DNA of 64,000 nt, taken from positions 2,312,501 to 2,376,500 of the forward strand of contig NZ_CP047984.1 of the NCBI RefSeq assembly GCF_009931655.1, in the 5' to 3' direction. Under the pieces are notes generated by a model. The model saw nothing but the letters and a program-made list of their open reading frames with translations. It was not told the DNA's origin and ran no database searches. Source of the stretch: Pontibacter russatus (GTDB lineage: Bacteria > Bacteroidota > Bacteroidia > Cytophagales > Hymenobacteraceae). Positions 40,495 through 48,271 of the stretch are shown piece by piece. Position 1 is the stretch's first letter. Each line of letters opens with the position of its first letter. The position numbers and the translations under genes were made by a program.

Positions 40495-41504
40495 TACACG
40501 AGGGTCAGCAGACCGTTTTTCCCGACAAGCTTTCTTATGTAGGCGGCCGGTTCGCTCGGAAGCCGGTCCACGAGCTGTGCTGCGGTCCCCACCATTTCGC
40601 GGCCCTTCTTCATGGAGAAGTAGCCCATGTTGTAGCGCACCACCACCTTGTCCACACGGTACAGGCCGCTCGGCTCCAGGCTCTCGTCCAGGAGGATGCC
40701 CAGGAAGAGAGCGCCGCACAGAATGTTGAACTCCGCATGGAACAGGTCGCTCTTAGACACAAAGCGGTTCTTGGTGATGCCCAGCTTGTTGGCGACCGGA
40801 CTGCCCAGGTCGCGCATTTTCAGGATTCCCTCGTCAAGCCTGCGGCCCAGGGTTTCGCGCAGCCAGTCCTTTTCGTAGTCGCTCAGTCGCTTTTTGATGT
40901 TCTCCAGCGCGATAACCATGGTCGCCGTGTCAGGCAGGAGCTGCATCAGGCCTACGGCACCCGCTCCGGACACTGCCTGCGGGTTGCCACCGCTCTCGAT
41001 GTACATGATGGTCTTTAGCAGGTCGTAGGGCACCCTGGTCACTCCCTGCACCGCGAACATGGTCTTGCCGTACTTGCTGTCTATCTCGTCAAGCTGCCTC
41101 TGAATGGTCGGCAGCATGTGGCTCTGGTAGTGCGCCTGCTCCACCATCGGGATTGGCACGGTCGATATTTTAAGCTTTTTGGGCTCTGTGTCTCCCAAAC
41201 CGGCCATGTTGCTGTACCTGGTGTAGCCAGTGTTGTGCAGCGCATAGGCAGAAGTGAACTCAATCACCCTGTTTTCCTTGGCCGATGGCGTCAGCGGATC
41301 TGCTTGCCGCGAGAAAAGCAGCAGCAGCAGCCCTGCAGCGCCGCCCATCACCAGCAGCTCCGCTAATTCGCTGTTGCTGGCAGAGTGGTTTGGTGTGGTT
41401 TTGCCCAACCACTTGGAGTGGTTGGGTGTTGTTTTGCCTAAACCACTCGGAGTGGTTGAAGTGGTTTGGTGTGGTCTTGGAGTGGTTCTAAGTGCGTTTC
41501 CCAT
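40494..41504 (-). CDS. Membrane-anchored SLT-type lytic transglycosylase
   Basis: 336 residues. A Thr/Pro-rich repetitive N-terminus (1-45), a TM (about 48-64), MAGLG (100-104), then an SLT domain with catalytic Glu170 in IESGGNPQAVSGAGAVGLMQLLPDTA. The C-terminal part is helical. In tailless and other phages such enzymes are carried in the particle and open the peptidoglycan during genome entry. It is distinct from the GH108 endolysin, so the element has one entry-type and one exit-type wall enzyme. The repetitive N-terminus reflects a DNA-level repeat. Confidence 0.85.
   Translation of the reverse strand: MGNALRTTPRPHQTTSTTPSGLGKTTPNHSKWLGKTTPNHSASNSELAELLVMGGAAGLLLLLFSRQADPLTPSAKENRVIEFTSAYALHNTGYTRYSNMAGLGDTEPKKLKISTVPIPMVEQAHYQSHMLPTIQRQLDEIDSKYGKTMFAVQGVTRVPYDLLKTIMYIESGGNPQAVSGAGAVGLMQLLPDTATMVIALENIKKRLSDYEKDWLRETLGRRLDEGILKMRDLGSPVANKLGITKNRFVSKSDLFHAEFNILCGALFLGILLDESLEPSGLYRVDKVVVRYNMGYFSMKKGREMVGTAAQLVDRLPSEPAAYIRKLVGKNGLLTLV
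41383..41487. repeat. Iteron-like octamer repeats inside the transglycosylase gene
   Basis: GAGTGGTT occurs at 41383, 41416, 41450 and 41480 (spacings 33, 34 and 30). The 34 and the change of reading frame between copies show that the DNA, not the protein, is what repeats. The same octamer forms the arms of the hairpin at 36897-36928. Confidence 0.6.
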
Positions 41505-41512
41505 GTCCCGCG

Positions 41513-42001
41513 CTAATTTTCTCCTAAAAACCGGCCACCGTTGAAAGGGAAAACAGGCGATTCCACCGGTGGCACCCGAAATCCGAGGAATGTAGGCGTC
41601 ACTTTGAACTTAAAGCTGCCATTTCCGCCGTTGGTAAGCAGGCTAAACAGCTCCTTTCCCACGTTTACTATGCTGGTTCGCATCGGAACCACTATCTGAT
41701 TAGACGAAAAAGGCTTTATCACCAGGTTTGCAAGCGTCGGCGCAGAACTCGCAAATTCTCCCCAGGCGTTGCCGGACAGGCTGTAGGCAGACACCTGCAG
41801 CGATTCCACCGGAAGCGACTTGGGTGAATTGTTGTCAATGTTCACCACCACGTCCATGGTGATCATCCCCCCGCTAACCTTTAGTTTAGAAGGGTGTGTG
41901 ACAAACACCTTCAGACCTTCCACGGCGTTTTTGTAGCCGTTGAGCTGGTTCATGGCCATCACCAGAAGTGCGGCGCCTCCTAAAAAATATAAAGGGTTCA
42001 T
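41513..42001 (-). CDS. Membrane-anchored LEA2-like beta-sandwich protein
   Basis: 162 residues from the Met at 42001, which overlaps the upstream stop as TAATG. The frame continues to 42052, but the coupled start is preferred. An N-terminal TM (about 4-20, LYFLGGAALLVMAMNQL) is followed by a domain with the LEA_2 pattern: VVVNIDNNSPKSLPVESLQVSAY, then IKPFSSNQIVVPMR and a final beta hairpin. LEA2-type domains are seen in bacterial exported and membrane proteins. Role in the element unknown. Confidence 0.65.
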   Translation of the reverse strand: MNPLYFLGGAALLVMAMNQLNGYKNAVEGLKVFVTHPSKLKVSGGMITMDVVVNIDNNSPKSLPVESLQVSAYSLSGNAWGEFASSAPTLANLVIKPFSSNQIVVPMRTSIVNVGKELFSLLTNGGNGSFKFKVTPTFLGFRVPPVESPVFPFNGGRFLGEN

Positions 42002-42258
42002 TAATTGGGAAGTTTCCCCTCTTTCCACCTCCGGAAGAGAGTTTTGAGACAAAACTCTACTGCGTACTTGGCAATGATTGATGCAACACCACCCAGGGCT
42101 CCGTAATATGCTACCTCCAGCGAACCAGGTATCGTGATTATAGCCATCGCGGGTTTCGGTATTTGGCTCAGGGAGAAAGTGGTTCCGATGGAGAAGATTG
42201 CTGCGTTCTGCAGCAGGCCCATACCAGGGAGTCCCGAGGGCATTGCATCATTAATCAT
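42001..42258 (-). CDS. Small two-TM membrane protein, first gene of the leftward block
   Basis: 85 residues with hydrophobic segments near 14-30 and 38-70 and a basic end (LFRRWKEGKLPN). The stop overlaps the next start (TAATG). It begins about 56 bp after a TACTTTTG element, so it probably opens the late transcript. Not recognised. Confidence 0.6.
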   Translation of the reverse strand: MINDAMPSGLPGMGLLQNAAIFSIGTTFSLSQIPKPAMAIITIPGSLEVAYYGALGGVASIIAKYAVEFCLKTLFRRWKEGKLPN

Positions 42259-42756
42259 TAGTAGTATGTCCGAATCATCGTCTTACTTGCCGTTTTGTTC
42301 TTAGTAGATGATTCAAAAGTAGCAGGTGGTGAAAGATGCCTTTCCAGCTCGGGAAGCTATCGAAGATTAAGGCTGGTTGAAGTGAGAAATGGTGATTTGA
42401 GGCTTTTTTGAGTGCTTTTTGGAAGCTTAAAGCATTATCAGTCAGCAAACTTATATGAGAGGAGATAAGGGGAATTTAGAGGTTGCTTCTGAAGAGATAA
42501 AGGTTGAAAAGCCTTTGATGGCTAGTAAACCTACACTTGTTGATGTCATTATTAGCATATAAATGCTTTTGCAATCAGGTAATAATGTCATCAGTGGTTG
42601 ATTACAAGTGATGTTTTGCAGAGCAATTATCTTTCTCTATTAACTTTTGTAGGATGACAAGGATACTTTGAAATGAAAGAAGAGACAAGCTCCAGATTAT
42701 TTACTATATTTATGAAGTATTATATTTTATGGAAGATCTTGTAAAGAATAATAACA
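42259..42756. other. AT-rich boundary between the virion block and the rightward cargo
   Basis: About 500 bp between divergent genes. Apart from the leftward -7 element, the right side has TTTG at 42615, TAACTTTTG at 42641-42649 and TACTTTG at 42664-42670 as possible promoter parts for the methyltransferase gene. No RNA or repeat recognised. Base composition turns visibly AT-rich here. Confidence 0.5.
42314..42321 (-). promoter_or_regulatory. Candidate -7 element for the leftward virion operon
   Basis: TACTTTTG on the minus strand matches TAnnTTTG. There is no TTTG at the -33 distance, as would suit a late promoter that needs an activator. Confidence 0.35.
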
Positions 42757-43335
42757 ATGACAGAAGAAATAAATCAGCAATTTCCAAAGGCTTATATAAA
42801 CATAGACAAAGCGACAAAAATGTCTGGTTTTACAATGGCTTCAGATGTTCTGACTTGCTCTTTACTTCGGACACTTGCAGGTTCCAAGCCCTCGGGTAAA
42901 TTTCTTGAACTTGGAACAGGAACAGGGCTTTCAACAGCATGGATTCTTGATGGGATGGATAATAATTCCACATTGATTTCAATAGACAGTGAACCTAAAT
43001 TCTTGGAGATTGCTCGAAGATTTCTTGGTAATGATGAACGACTGCATCCGATTGAGACAGATGGTGGCGAATGGGTTGAGAATAACAAGCATCAAAAGTT
43101 CGACTATGTTTTTGCCGACACATGGCATGGGAAATATCTCCTTTTAGATGAAATATTGTCCATGTTGAATAAAGGTGGTCTATATATTATTGACGATATG
43201 TTGCCGCAGCCCAATTGGCCAGAGGGACATCATGAAAAAGCAATTAGGCTTGTAGCGGATTTAGAGTCCAGAGAAGACCTACTTTTGACAAAGCAGGTTT
43301 GGGCTACAGGAATAATCGTTGCCGTAAAAAAATAA
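42757..43335 (+). CDS. Class I SAM-dependent methyltransferase
   Basis: 192 residues. SAM motif LELGTGTGLST near 47-57, the acidic LISIDSEP after it, and a DYVFADTWHGKY segment where related O-methyltransferases have FIDADK. A late YIIDDMLPQPNW loop supports the O-methyltransferase-like family. AT-rich unlike the backbone, so probably acquired. Substrate unknown. Confidence 0.85.
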   Translation: MTEEINQQFPKAYINIDKATKMSGFTMASDVLTCSLLRTLAGSKPSGKFLELGTGTGLSTAWILDGMDNNSTLISIDSEPKFLEIARRFLGNDERLHPIETDGGEWVENNKHQKFDYVFADTWHGKYLLLDEILSMLNKGGLYIIDDMLPQPNWPEGHHEKAIRLVADLESREDLLLTKQVWATGIIVAVKK

Positions 43336-43389
43336 CCATCTTATCAATACCTATCAAACACTATATAATCTATCTTAAAATCAAAAGTT

Positions 43390-43785
43390 ATGACCGATCA
43401 ACACCCGAACCTTCTTTTAATTCATTCCTTCTTTAAAGCTTATGCAAACAATGACTTGGAAGAAATTAGAAAAATTTTAATGCCAGATATTGAGTGGGTA
43501 ATTCCAGGTCGTCACCGCTTAAGTGGAACTAAAATCGGAGTCGAAGAAGTATTAGGTTACTTTAAACAAATTAATTCATATTCATTTAAAGCACAACCCA
43601 TTGTAATGGGAGTAAACGATGATTATGTCATTGATTGTCACCTTAATTGGAGTAATTTAGAAGGAGGTGAAAATATTAAGGCTATGTCGTGCTTACTCTG
43701 GAAGTTTAAAGATGGGAAAATCAGCAAGGTTTATAATTTCCCTGAAGACCAGCACATGATAGACGATTTTTTTGATAAAGTATAA
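43390..43785 (+). CDS. SnoaL-like (NTF2-fold) protein
   Basis: 131 residues with the SnoaL pattern: an N-terminal FFKAYANNDLEEIRKILMPDIEWVIPGRH, a GVEEVLGYF helix and a closing FKDGKISKVYNFPEDQ strand pair. These are small cone-shaped barrels found as isomerases, cyclases or stand-alone binding proteins. It follows the methyltransferase by 54 bp in the same direction. Function unknown. Confidence 0.8.
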   Translation: MTDQHPNLLLIHSFFKAYANNDLEEIRKILMPDIEWVIPGRHRLSGTKIGVEEVLGYFKQINSYSFKAQPIVMGVNDDYVIDCHLNWSNLEGGENIKAMSCLLWKFKDGKISKVYNFPEDQHMIDDFFDKV

Positions 43786-43932
43786 AAGTATCTTAAACAA
43801 AGCCAAGCACATAGTATACTAAAGATTTCATACTGTCTCCTTTTAGCCCTATCTTCAGTGGGTTATATTAACCATTACTACACTACGGGCTTCGGCTGCA
43901 CGAGTGACGTTTTACGCAAAAACAAATAGAGT

Positions 43933-44589
43933 TTGAAAAAAGTAGTCTTTGCGATTCTTGTTCTCGCAGCCTTCCACTCATTCGGGCAAGGCCATAAAAT
44001 AAATTTAAAGTTGAAGAGCCAGTTGGATAGTATTGGTGTTCTTGACCAGAAGTACAGAAACCTCCTGTTTGAATATCCTGAACAAAGCCAGAAAGATTCA
44101 ATTGCCAAAACTTTTGGTGTTCCAACCTCTGAACTATGGGACTATATTCAGAGCAACATGATGAAGACCGATTCTTCTAATCTTGTCTTTATTGAAGAAG
44201 TGTTCAGCAAATATGGATATCCTGGTAAAACCCTTGTCGGAGCGAAAACAAACGAAGTTGCTTGGAATGTAATACAGCACTCTGAAAAGATTCCGCAATA
44301 CATAGATATCATCAAGAAGGCAGGTATAGAAAAGGAGCTTCCTTATACATTGGTTGCTATGATGGAAGACCGCTATTTGATGAACCAGAAAAAAGAACAG
44401 ATTTATGGGACTCAAGCTTGTGGCGGATGCTTAAGTAGTGGAGATAACTATCCTGTGATATGGCCCATAAAAGACCCAAAGAATGTAAATAAGCGGAGAA
44501 AAGAAGCTGGCTTTGAGCAAACTGTAGAAGAGAACGCAAAGCGAATGAGTATTGAATATAGAGTAGTTACATTGTCTGAGGTGAAATAA
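43933..44589 (+). CDS. Exported DUF6624-like protein
   Basis: 218 residues starting at a TTG (43933), with a signal peptide (MKKVVFAILVLAAFHSFGQ). The mature part has the DUF6624 features WNVIQHSEKIPQYIDIIKKA, AMMEDRYLMNQKKEQIYGTQ and a Cys pair in QACGGC. No ATG gives the signal peptide, so TTG is the start. Function unknown. A strong palindrome follows. Confidence 0.7.
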   Translation: MKKVVFAILVLAAFHSFGQGHKINLKLKSQLDSIGVLDQKYRNLLFEYPEQSQKDSIAKTFGVPTSELWDYIQSNMMKTDSSNLVFIEEVFSKYGYPGKTLVGAKTNEVAWNVIQHSEKIPQYIDIIKKAGIEKELPYTLVAMMEDRYLMNQKKEQIYGTQACGGCLSSGDNYPVIWPIKDPKNVNKRRKEAGFEQTVEENAKRMSIEYRVVTLSEVK

Positions 44590-44594
44590 CTTCT

Positions 44595-44653
44595 ACACTC
44601 AACGTACTGGGCTTTACGGCAGCTTCGCCGCCGCAAAGCCCAGTACGTTGGCC
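44595..44653. repeat. Palindrome, possible attC-like cassette boundary or terminator
   Basis: CAACGTACTGGGCTTT (44600-44615) and its perfect inverse (44635-44650) enclose CGGC/GCCG. The left end reads ACTCAAC, which fits the attC R box RYYYAAC; the right end GTTGGCC fits GTTRRRY only partly. The stem lacks the usual spacer bulge, so a simple terminator hairpin is the alternative. Confidence 0.4.
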
Positions 44654-44680
44654 GTGATTGACAACATAAACTAATACCCT

Positions 44681-45208
44681 ATGAAAACCTTAAACCTAAC
44701 CCTGCTTCTCATCTTCACCCTTCTGTTATTCACATCCTGCAAGAAAGACAAAGTAGAGCCATCCCTGCCAGCGGCAACTATGGAAGGGAAGAACACTTTC
44801 GGGGCTATGGTGAACGGGGAGGTGTGGGTGCCGAAGGGAAGACCAAGCACGTTCCAAACAAACTTGGGTGTTGTATATGATCCGAACTACTCAGGTGGTT
44901 CCTTTGATATAAGGGCCTACAGCAAGATAAGTGATGACCATGTATTTTATGAGTACTTCTACATCTATATGACACAAGTTGACCATGTGGGAGTTTACGA
45001 CCTTGGAAATCCAGACATCGGCACAGTAACCTTTAGTTCGGAGAACTGTGAATATCAGAGGGAAGACAATGTTCAGGGTACGCTGGAAATCGCGAAGCTG
45101 GACATGCAGAATGGTGTCATCGCTGGCAAATTTGAGTTTACCCTTGCCAAGCCAGGCTGCGATACCATCCGTGTCACCGAAGGAAGGTTTGATAAGAAGC
45201 TTTTCTAA
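44681..45208 (+). CDS. DUF6252-like lipoprotein
   Basis: 175 residues. Lipobox LFTSC at about residue 20, then GTFGAMVNGEVW-like AMVNGEVWVPKG, a beta-rich body and a closing DTIRVTEGRFD strand, the usual pattern of DUF6252 lipoproteins of Bacteroidota. A second, diverged member follows at 45397. Function unknown. Confidence 0.7.
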   Translation: MKTLNLTLLLIFTLLLFTSCKKDKVEPSLPAATMEGKNTFGAMVNGEVWVPKGRPSTFQTNLGVVYDPNYSGGSFDIRAYSKISDDHVFYEYFYIYMTQVDHVGVYDLGNPDIGTVTFSSENCEYQREDNVQGTLEIAKLDMQNGVIAGKFEFTLAKPGCDTIRVTEGRFDKKLF

Positions 45209-45237
45209 AAGATTAAGGAAAAAAAGAATAACCATCT

Positions 45238-45303
45238 GCTAACACGGCACAGGCTATATGTTCGGCTGACGCCTACACAAAGCCTGTACCAGCACGTTAG
45301 GCA
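45238..45303 (+). repeat. attC-like site
   Basis: Layout in order: GCTAAC, a 5-nt spacer, ACAGGCT (45250-45256), a variable middle, AGCCTGT (45282-45288), an 8-nt spacer and GTTAGGC (45297-45303). Outer and inner boxes pair (CTAAC/GTTAG and ACAGGCT/AGCCTGT) and the spacers do not. The last box matches the consensus GTTRRRY exactly. This is the topology of an integron attC site. Confidence 0.5.
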
Positions 45304-45396
45304 ACGGGTACTAAATTGCCTGAGAACGTTTAAATTAAAATTAGATATAGTAGAAAAAACATTTGTAAAATGAAAATTAAGTAATTAATACTAAGT

Positions 45397-45984
45397 ATGG
45401 AAAAGCAAAATAATTTTCATTGGTTGAAGTATATTATTATTTTTCTTATTTCTCCTTATTTATTATCCTGTGAAAAAGCAGAATTGAATGAAGAACCTAA
45501 ATATTTTATGACATGCAAACTTAATGATATGGATTGGAAAGCAGACGAAGGTTATGGTGTTGCACAGTTAGATTATGATTATGATGCGGGAGCCCATTTT
45601 TTATGGATTTGGTCACAAGTAGAAAAACCACTACCAAATGGTAGTCGATATCAAATTTCTTTAAGCGTCAATCAGCCTGTATCAACGGGTAAATTTTATT
45701 TTGATAATTCAGGAATAGTAATGGCCGCTAATGATGGTTTTTATGGCAATGTACACGGTTGGAAAAAAAATGGAAATGATGATTATTTTAGTGGTCCTAG
45801 CATAAATGGATTTATTAACATAACAAGCCTGACAAAAGATAATATTGGTGGAGTGTTCGAATTTACAGCGGTTACGCATAAAACAAGTAGTCATGCTGGG
45901 AATGATACAATTCATATAGAAGAAGGGAAATTTCTTATCCCTATTAATGGAGTGTCAGGAAAGAAATGGGATGGTCCAAAATAA
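45397..45984 (+). CDS. DUF6252-like lipoprotein, AT-rich
   Basis: 195 residues. Lipobox LLSC near residue 25, CKLNDMDWKADEG at the place of the MVNGEVW segment in the previous protein, and the same end pattern (NDTIHIEEGKFLI). Far more AT-rich than the backbone, so recently acquired. The group II intron begins 10 bp after its stop. Function unknown. Confidence 0.7.
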   Translation: MEKQNNFHWLKYIIIFLISPYLLSCEKAELNEEPKYFMTCKLNDMDWKADEGYGVAQLDYDYDAGAHFLWIWSQVEKPLPNGSRYQISLSVNQPVSTGKFYFDNSGIVMAANDGFYGNVHGWKKNGNDDYFSGPSINGFINITSLTKDNIGGVFEFTAVTHKTSSHAGNDTIHIEEGKFLIPINGVSGKKWDGPK

Positions 45985-45993
45985 CTTAGGCTA

Positions 45994-46506
45994 ATCGAGT
46001 GGATGGCTGACAGTGCACCCCTCACACCACCGAACGTACGGGTCGCTTATTCGGCGGTTCGTTAAGGATAGCGCAGCCGCTCTTTACACCAGCTGTGCCC
46101 TTGCCCTAGTTTGGGATAAGGCTAGCAAACTCCTGCGTTTGAACCTCCTTATCGGATTTCGGGCCACTTAACGTTTGGTCCTTCATCACCCTGTGAGACC
46201 TCCGCAGCGCTTACGGCTCGTTTCCAGGTAACTACTATAACCGCTGCTGATTTCTTGTCACATTGAAACCGAATCTATTCCAAGACCTCCCCAGGTAAGA
46301 CGCATATCCTTCCACCTAATCCTGCTGCAACTACACAGAGCCGTTTGTTGGCCAGGGGCTTTGCAAAGATGTGCTTGCTCACCCACGACGAACCTGCTTG
46401 CGGCTTGCTAATCGGCTTCACCAACTTGCCGATAAGGGACTTGCGCCCTCTGGATAATCTGAGTATACTTCTTTCAAAATATACCCGCGCCATACTGGGC
46501 GCACAC
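45994..46506 (-). mobile_element. ORF-less group II intron (minus strand)
   Basis: Read on the minus strand, the 5' end is GTGTGCGCCC (46506), matching GUGYG. It continues with the domain I pattern AGAGGGCGCAAGTCCC and TTATCGGCAAG. Near the 3' end is a domain V hairpin (ACCGCCGAA / TTCGGTGGT, 46026-46058). Then comes GTGTGAGGGG and a domain VI-like tail closing with CTCGAT. Total about 513 nt, with no reverse transcriptase frame. Splicing would need a maturase from elsewhere. Exact 3' edge uncertain by 1-2 nt. Confidence 0.75.
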
Positions 46507-46647
46507 AAGGTGCATAAGCAATGCTACGACCATCGGCTTTGCACGTCTCATGCACGAGGCCATTCTGCTTCATGCAATATCTGGAATAAAACTACAGAAG
46601 TAATATTTACCTTTGAATAGATAACAAGTGTAATAAATCATTATTTT

Positions 46648-46655
46648 TACCTTTG
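46648..46655 (+). promoter_or_regulatory. Candidate -7 element upstream of the Fic gene
   Basis: TACCTTTG matches TAnnTTTG; the same octamer also occurs at 46608-46615. Neither has a clear -33 TTTG at proper spacing. Confidence 0.3.
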
Positions 46656-46691
46656 TTGTTAATATAGGTGTAACTGCTACCCTCGTTATCT

Positions 46692-47801
46692 ATGGTGCCA
46701 TTTCACAGAGAAATACCCTACAATGATTTACCCTTACTTCCTCCGAAAATAGATCTGGAGACAAAGGATGTCATGCGAAAGACAATCAAAGCAAGCAGGG
46801 CTTTGGCGCAGCTGAACGGAGCTATCATCAACCTGCCCAACCCAAGCCTTTTCCTGGACACAATCCATTTGCAGGAAGCTAAGGCAAGTTCTGAAATAGA
46901 GAACATTATCACCACGAACGATGACCTCTATAAGTCAGTCGTTGCTGATAAAAGGCATGAATCCACGGCGGCAAAAGAGGTTATAAGCTATAAAGAGGCT
47001 TTGTGGCTCGGCCTGGAAAAGCTCAAGGAGCGGCCTTTCATTACCACAAACCTTTGCGTGGAAATCATGCAATGCATAAAGCAAAACACGTCGGGCATCA
47101 GAGCTACCCCAGGTACAACCTTAACCAACGCGAAGGGCGAGGTGATCTATACCCCACCGGCAGGAGAAACAGTAATACGCGAGAAGCTGGCAAACCTGGA
47201 GCGCTTCATTAACGAGGAGAGTGGCTTGGACCCGCTCATCAAAATGGCCGTGATGCACTACCAGTTCGAGGCTATCCACCCATTTATAGACGGCAACGGA
47301 CGTACCGGAAGAATCCTGCTTCTGCTCTACCTGAAAATGGAGAAGCTGTTGGATGTGCCTGCGCTGTACTTAAGTGAATACATCATCCAGAACAAGGCGT
47401 CTTATTACCAGAAGCTAAGGGCCGTCACAGAATCCGGGCACTGGGAGGGCTGGATACTGTACATGCTGGACATGATCGAAAAAACAGCCACCAGCGGACT
47501 TAAAAAACTGGAGGAGATCATGGCCGTGATGGAGGCCACCTCGGAAGAAATAAGAGAGAAACTCCCAAAAGTGTATTCGAAGGAGCTCATAGAGATATTG
47601 TTCAGGCTGCCGTATACAAAGCGCCAGTTTCTGATAGACGCGAACATGGGAACACCAAAAACAGTAGGGAATTACCTGATAGCGCTTGAGAACGAAGGCT
47701 TCTTAAAAGCAACTAAGGTCGGAAAAGAAAAACTTTACCTAAACCAACGGCTAATGGAAGTACTGGAGAATAAAGAAAAAGCTCGAAAGCACAACGGTTA
47801 A
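46692..47801 (+). CDS. Fic family AMP-transferase (class II, with own inhibitory helix)
   Basis: 369 residues. The catalytic motif HPFIDGNGRTGR spans 196-207 with His196. An N-terminal Fic_N domain holds the inhibitory motif S66-x3-E70-N71 in ASSEIEN, which blocks ATP binding in class II Fic proteins. A C-terminal winged-helix-like region (about 295-360) follows. Fic proteins attach AMP to target proteins; targets here are unknown. It stands alone between the group II intron and a recombinase. It could act as a stress or defence regulator, but no antitoxin gene is adjacent. Confidence 0.92.
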   Translation: MVPFHREIPYNDLPLLPPKIDLETKDVMRKTIKASRALAQLNGAIINLPNPSLFLDTIHLQEAKASSEIENIITTNDDLYKSVVADKRHESTAAKEVISYKEALWLGLEKLKERPFITTNLCVEIMQCIKQNTSGIRATPGTTLTNAKGEVIYTPPAGETVIREKLANLERFINEESGLDPLIKMAVMHYQFEAIHPFIDGNGRTGRILLLLYLKMEKLLDVPALYLSEYIIQNKASYYQKLRAVTESGHWEGWILYMLDMIEKTATSGLKKLEEIMAVMEATSEEIREKLPKVYSKELIEILFRLPYTKRQFLIDANMGTPKTVGNYLIALENEGFLKATKVGKEKLYLNQRLMEVLENKEKARKHNG

Positions 47802-47875
47802 GCTATAGCGTATAAACGCACTATAGCTTAACCGTTGATTCTCATCACATTATCTGTAATAGCCATAAGAATTTT

Positions 47876-48091
47876 CTACCTCAAGTCTACTGGTAGCTGA
47901 TATCCTTGAAAGGGCCCAAAATGCTTTACGATTACCCTGACCTGCCTAGGATTGAATACTTTCCCCCTGTACTTCCCGAATTCCTGAAGAAAATCCTCAT
48001 CCTGAAACCAAGAATTCAAGGCTTTTACATTGATACCATAGAGATCAGCGAGCCTTGATTTATTATAAGTAGGTATCCGCGTAATTGCCAT
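47876..48091 (-). CDS. Small HTH-like protein
   Basis: 71 residues: KSRLADLYGINVKALNSWFQDEDFL looks like a helix-turn-helix of the sort found in small DUF4248-like proteins of this phylum, followed by FNPRQVRVIVKHFG. Possibly a regulator. It is 180 bp downstream of the serine recombinase in the same direction. Confidence 0.6.
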   Translation of the reverse strand: MAITRIPTYNKSRLADLYGINVKALNSWFQDEDFLQEFGKYRGKVFNPRQVRVIVKHFGPFQGYQLPVDLR

Positions 48092-48271
48092 TAATGTTTG
48101 CCGAGAACAGGATTGTTATATGAGGGGTAAATATAACAAAATAGGTTTAATGGTTATATATATAAAACAATATGTTTTTTTTAAAGCTTGCAATAGTCTC
48201 TTGAGTAAGTAACTATGCTGTACACCCTTATATGAAATAAAACAATAGTGCCTATCATGAGCGGTGAAAAA

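Noticed and set aside
38779..40719. Longer 646-residue form of the transglutaminase-fold protein
   Set aside because: The first 75 residues lie inside the upstream gene and look like out-of-frame sequence; the TAATG-coupled Met at 40494 is the natural start.
41383..41487. Short regularly spaced repeats, considered as a CRISPR
   Set aside because: Repeat unit is only 8 nt, inside a coding gene, with no cas genes and related spacers.
43885..43925. Third attC-like site before the DUF6624 gene
   Set aside because: Some pairing (CACT/AGTG) exists but the right end lacks GTTRRRY and the boxes do not align.
46275..46620. Open frames on both strands between the lipoprotein and Fic genes
   Set aside because: They lie within the group II intron and its flank and carry no protein family; the RNA explains the sequence better.
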